A stretch of DNA of 60,973 nucleotides from DASWJQ01 sp036397095 (GTDB taxonomy: Bacteria; Chloroflexota; Anaerolineae; Anaerolineales; E44-bin32): positions 1-60,973 of the forward strand of contig DASWJQ010000156.1 in the NCBI GenBank assembly GCA_036397095.1, read 5' to 3'. The notes beneath the pieces were generated by a model that had not been told where the DNA came from, did no database searches, and was given only the letters and a program-made list of their open reading frames with translations. Both the position numbers and the translations under genes were made by a program. This document shows positions 57,804 to 60,973 of this stretch, piece by piece (position 1 is the first letter of the stretch; each line of letters opens with the position of its first letter).

Positions 57804-59840
57804 CTAGTCTCGGCCGGCCAGGGCCCGGGCCCGCTCCCAGGGCTTCAAGTTTTGCTTTTCGGCCAGGGCCTGGCGCAGCTCGTAGATCTGGTCGCGCAAC
57901 GCGGCCGCCCGCTCGAACTCGAGGTCCTCAGCCGCCAGCCGCATTTGGTCTTCCAACTGCTCGATCAGGTGGCTCAACTCGCGCTCGGGCAGGTCGATCG
58001 GCGTCAGCGCGTCGTAGGTCTCCTTGGATTCGGCGACGGCCCGCGCAGTCATCTGGTCGGTCAGGTCGCGCACGGCCTTGACGATGCTGACCGGCTCGAT
58101 GCCGTGCTCCAAGTTGAAGGCCACCTGCTTCTCACGCCTGCGGTCGGTCTCGTCCAAGGCCCGCTGCATCGAATCGGTCACCTTGTCGGCGTACATAATG
58201 ACGCGGCCATTGATGTGACGGGCGGCCCGGCCAATGGTTTGGATGAGTGAGGTGCCCGAGCGCAGGAAGCCCTCCTTGTCGGCGTCGAGGATGGCGACCA
58301 ACGAAACTTCGGGCAAATCGAGCCCTTCGCGCAGCAGGTTGATGCCCACCACGACGTCGTACACGCCAAGTCGCAAATCGCGCAGGATCTCGACCCGCTC
58401 GATGGTGTCGATCTCCGAGTGCAGGTAATGCACCTTGATGCTCAACTCGGCCAGATAATCCGACAGGTCCTCGGCCATCCGCTTGGTTAGGGTGGTCACC
58501 AGGACGCGCTCGCCGCGCTCGACCCGCTGGCGGATTTCGCCGATCAGATCATCCACCTGGCCCTGCACCGGGCGCACCTCGACCTCCGGATCGACCAGCC
58601 CGGTCGGGCGGATGATCTGTTCGATGACCTGACTGGCCACGCCCAGCTCATAGGGGCCCGGGGTAGCCGAGGTGTAAACCGCCTGGCCGATGCGGGTTTC
58701 GAATTCGTCGAAGTTTAGCGGGCGGTTGTCGAGCGCCGACGGCAGGCGGAAGCCGAATTCGACCAGATTCTCCTTGCGCGAACGGTCGCCAGCGTACATG
58801 CCCCGAACCTGGGGCACGGTCATGTGGCTCTCGTCGATGACCAGCAGGTAGTCCGGCGGGAAGTAATCCATCAGCGTCCACGGCGGAGAGCCGGCGGCCC
58901 GCTGGTCCAGATGGCGCGAGTAGTTCTCGATGCCGGCGCAGTAACCGACCTCGCGCAGCATTTCAAGGTCGTAGCGGGTGCGCTGCTCCAACCGCTGCGC
59001 CTCCAGCAACTTCTCGTGCGAACGCAGCTTGGTCAAGTGTTCCCCGAGCTCACGCTCGATATCCTGCAGCGCTGCCTTGAGCTTTTCTTCCTCGGTGATG
59101 AAGTGCTTGGCTGGGTACACCGAAATGTTGTCCCGCTCAGCCAGCACTTCTCCTGTTAGTGGTTTGAACTCGACCAAACGCTCAAGTTCCTCACCAAAGA
59201 ACTCGGCGCGGTAGGCGGTTTCACCGTAGGCAGGGAAAACCTCCAAAGTGTCACCGCGCACGCGGAACGTGCCCGGCCTAAGCTCAATATCGTTGCGGTC
59301 GTAGTGGCTCTCGACCAGGCGCCGCAGCAGGGCCTGGCGCCGATAGCGCTGCCCGCGTTCCATCGTGACCACCACACTGCCATAGGCTTCGGGGTTGCCG
59401 ATGCCGTAAATGCACGAGACCGAGGCCACCACAATCACGTCCCGGCGTGAAATCACCGAGGACGTGGTCGACAACCGCAGCCGGTCGATCTCCTCGTTGA
59501 TTTCAGTTTCCTTTTCAATGTACAGATCGTGCCGTGGGACGTAGGCCTCCGGCTGGTAGTAGTCGTAGTACGACACGAAGTACTCGACGGCGTTCTCCGG
59601 AAAGTAGTCCTTGAATTCCGCATAGAGCTGGGCCGCCAGCGTCTTGTTGTGGGCGATGATCAGGGTCGGGCGTTGGGTCTCGGCGATCAGGCTGGCGACC
59701 GTGAACGTCTTACCGGTGCCGGTGGCGCCTAGCAGCACCTGGTGCTTGTCGCCGCGTTTGAGCCCTTCGACCAGTTGGTCGATAGCCGCGGGTTGATCGC
59801 CCATCGGGCGGTAGGGAGCTTTCAGGTTGAATGTGTTCAT
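57804..59840 (-). CDS. uvrB: UvrABC excinuclease subunit B
   Basis: This is the central nucleotide-excision-repair protein: it receives damaged DNA from UvrA, verifies the lesion and recruits UvrC. The ATG at 59840 (MNTFNLKAPYRPMGDQPAAI) is the family start; a frame reaching 59975 is unrelated. Walker A is GATGTGKT. The beta-hairpin with its tyrosines is FVSYYDYYQPEAYVP, the Walker B region is YLLVIDESH, and helicase motif VI is QTIGRAARHINGRVIMYAD. The C-terminal UVR domain binds UvrC (LIEQLEDQMRLAAEDLEFER). The 678-residue length is normal. Confidence 0.97.
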   Translation of the reverse strand: MNTFNLKAPYRPMGDQPAAIDQLVEGLKRGDKHQVLLGATGTGKTFTVASLIAETQRPTLIIAHNKTLAAQLYAEFKDYFPENAVEYFVSYYDYYQPEAYVPRHDLYIEKETEINEEIDRLRLSTTSSVISRRDVIVVASVSCIYGIGNPEAYGSVVVTMERGQRYRRQALLRRLVESHYDRNDIELRPGTFRVRGDTLEVFPAYGETAYRAEFFGEELERLVEFKPLTGEVLAERDNISVYPAKHFITEEEKLKAALQDIERELGEHLTKLRSHEKLLEAQRLEQRTRYDLEMLREVGYCAGIENYSRHLDQRAAGSPPWTLMDYFPPDYLLVIDESHMTVPQVRGMYAGDRSRKENLVEFGFRLPSALDNRPLNFDEFETRIGQAVYTSATPGPYELGVASQVIEQIIRPTGLVDPEVEVRPVQGQVDDLIGEIRQRVERGERVLVTTLTKRMAEDLSDYLAELSIKVHYLHSEIDTIERVEILRDLRLGVYDVVVGINLLREGLDLPEVSLVAILDADKEGFLRSGTSLIQTIGRAARHINGRVIMYADKVTDSMQRALDETDRRREKQVAFNLEHGIEPVSIVKAVRDLTDQMTARAVAESKETYDALTPIDLPERELSHLIEQLEDQMRLAAEDLEFERAAALRDQIYELRQALAEKQNLKPWERARALAGRD

Positions 59841-59894
59841 GCAGAATCTCGACGGTACCGGCCGGACGGGCGATTCTACCATGCCGGCAGATGG

Positions 59895-60090
59895 AACCAC
59901 CAAGCCACAAAGGGCACTAACGGCTAGATAGGGGACACAAAGATGCTGGAGCTTCTGGCCCCTAGCAACTGGCATCTAGCTCCCTTCGAAGCAACGGTCA
60001 GTGCTAGCCGCTAGGAGCTAGTGGCCAGGAGCGAGAGGCCAGAAGCCAAAATCTGCCTCTCCCATTCGTGGTCTTGGAGCCTTTGTGGTT
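59895..60090. repeat. nested palindromic intergenic element
   Basis: Two nested inverted-repeat pairs are visible. The inner pair, 59951-59981 with 60016-60046, matches at 25 of 31 positions (shared GCTTCTGGCC, CTGG and CTAGCT blocks). The outer pair, around 59895-59917 with 60068-60090, shares AACCAC, AAG and CAC blocks (about 17 of 23). A transcript could fold into a hairpin of about 200 nt. It lies between the divergently placed uvrB start and the end of the PHP gene. Confidence 0.75.
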
Positions 60091-60973
60091 CATTTGGCCG
60101 ATCGGATGTAGATTGCGTTGCTCAGAATCCAGGTGCGCTCCCGACCCCGGTAGGGCAGGTAGGCCTCGACCCGGTACGCCCCCGGCCGGTGCACGGTGAG
60201 CACCGCCTGCGACCGGTCAGACCAGCCCTGGACCGGCTCGCCATCGCACAGGAGCTGCAAGCGGCAGCGGCGCGGGGCATGGATTTGCAGCGTCACGCCG
60301 AACCTGGGGTGCAGCGTGTCGCCCATTTCGGCCTCGCCTTCGTCCGAGGCCGCGTTGAATCGAAAGCCCCGGGTCGAAGCCGGCAGGTCATAGCCGATGA
60401 AGCAGCGGCCGCGCCGTAGGCTGAGGAACAGGCGTTTGCGGTCGATGTCAACTTCGCCGGTCAGGGGGGTTTCGGTCAGAACATGGGTGTTGACCGCCCG
60501 AAACAGGAACTCGTAGGGGAAGATAACCCGTTTGAGGGGACCCTTGCGCACCGGCAGGGCGTGCGCATCGGAGCCGCCGATGCCGACAACCTTGCGCCCG
60601 GCAGCCAACAACTGGTCCCAGCGCGCGACGGTCTCGGGGAAGGGCCCGCTGGCAATCAGATCGGGCCGGTATGCATAGTAGATCGCCCGGCGCCAGCTGG
60701 TCAGCAGACCTTTGTACTCGGTCATGAAGTTCCAGATTTCGAGGCCGGTGTAACCATCGACATCCCACGATTCCCAGGACAGGTTGTCCTCGTCGAACAG
60801 GGGGGCTGGCGGGTCGAAGGGGTGCGCCAGAAAGCTCAGGCCGTCTGCCTGCTGAACGGCGTCGATCAGCCGTTGAGGGTCGGAGGCCTTGGCCGCCAGC
60901 TCCTGACCCGTTTCATAGGTCAGCAAATGGTTCTTCTGCGGTTGGCGGGTCGGATCGTGGATCTCCTGGCCAG
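60090..60973 (-). CDS. PHP-domain phosphoesterase-like protein (partial, 5' end outside window)
   Basis: The frame is open to the window edge. The visible part continues a polymerase-and-histidinol-phosphatase (PHP) metal-dependent domain: GQEIHD at the edge, SFLAHPFDPPAP, LEIWNFM, and KVVGIGGSDAHA with the Asp/His metal ligands. After about residue 190 of the visible part comes a beta-rich C-terminal domain (FGVTLQIHAPRRCRLQLL, RPGAYRVEAYLPYRGRERTW). PHP proteins hydrolyse phosphoesters, but the substrate is unknown here. No metal-ligand loss is seen in the part present. Confidence 0.85.
   Translation of the reverse strand, partial: GQEIHDPTRQPQKNHLLTYETGQELAAKASDPQRLIDAVQQADGLSFLAHPFDPPAPLFDEDNLSWESWDVDGYTGLEIWNFMTEYKGLLTSWRRAIYYAYRPDLIASGPFPETVARWDQLLAAGRKVVGIGGSDAHALPVRKGPLKRVIFPYEFLFRAVNTHVLTETPLTGEVDIDRKRLFLSLRRGRCFIGYDLPASTRGFRFNAASDEGEAEMGDTLHPRFGVTLQIHAPRRCRLQLLCDGEPVQGWSDRSQAVLTVHRPGAYRVEAYLPYRGRERTWILSNAIYIRSAK

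Overview
The window is one contiguous stretch of a GC-rich bacterial chromosome. It has no plasmid, phage, insertion-sequence or CRISPR signature. Proline/threonine-rich 'PTPT' linkers, many LysM and lipobox proteins, multi-GAF histidine kinases and the gene content suggest a Chloroflexota-type organism (perhaps Anaerolineae). That placement is inferred from features and was not tested phylogenetically. A selenocysteine tRNA (38085-38178) implies that the organism makes selenoproteins; none of the genes in this window is clearly one.

Layout. 1-4.8 kb: the end of rpoC, then rplU, rpmA and rpmE. Both L21 and L31 carry unusual C-terminal nucleic-acid-binding-like tails. 4.8-11.3 kb: nucleotide salvage (tdk-hpt), tRNA nucleotidyltransferase, a zinc-ribbon protein, DNA polymerase IV, a glycosidase-like/SnoaL fusion, msrB and an OsmC-like protein. 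11.3-17.5 kb: a GH36 alpha-galactosidase, a secreted linker protein, an M20 peptidase, a PfkB-like kinase with an altered catalytic motif and an atypical OmpR-type regulator. 17.5-22.5 kb (minus strand): an orphan DNA methyltransferase, a cyclic-2,3-diphosphoglycerate-synthetase-like GTPase, argS and rpsT. 22.7-28.4 kb: a 1259-residue multi-GAF sensor kinase and a TPR protein. 28.4-38 kb: a LysM lipoprotein, a GH1 glucosidase, tRNA-Ser, SRP RNA, a G5/3D-domain protein, rsmA, a dolichol-phosphate-mannose-synthase-like transferase, a roadblock protein, a PrsW-like protease and a DsbA-cyclophilin fusion lipoprotein. 38-50 kb: tRNA-Sec, two site-2 proteases, DedA, peroxiredoxin, a PEBP lipoprotein, a dehydrogenase pseudogene, a four-gene DinB/cupin/UbiA-like cluster, proline dehydrogenase, a DipZ-like redoxin, an LCP protein and tRNA-Lys. 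50-61 kb: a receiver protein, DUF192, LysM-M23 peptidase, an uncharacterised two-gene operon, tRNA-Arg, intergenic palindromic repeats, uvrB and a partial PHP-domain protein.

Themes. Genes for cell-envelope building and quality control recur: LCP, 3D, LysM-M23, three intramembrane-type proteases and disulfide/prolyl folding. Several of them appear to be transcribed from extended -10 promoters placed only 6-8 nt before the start codon, which predicts leaderless mRNAs. The last 6 kb holds a family of palindromic intergenic elements built from CACGAAG/CACAAAG-type arms.
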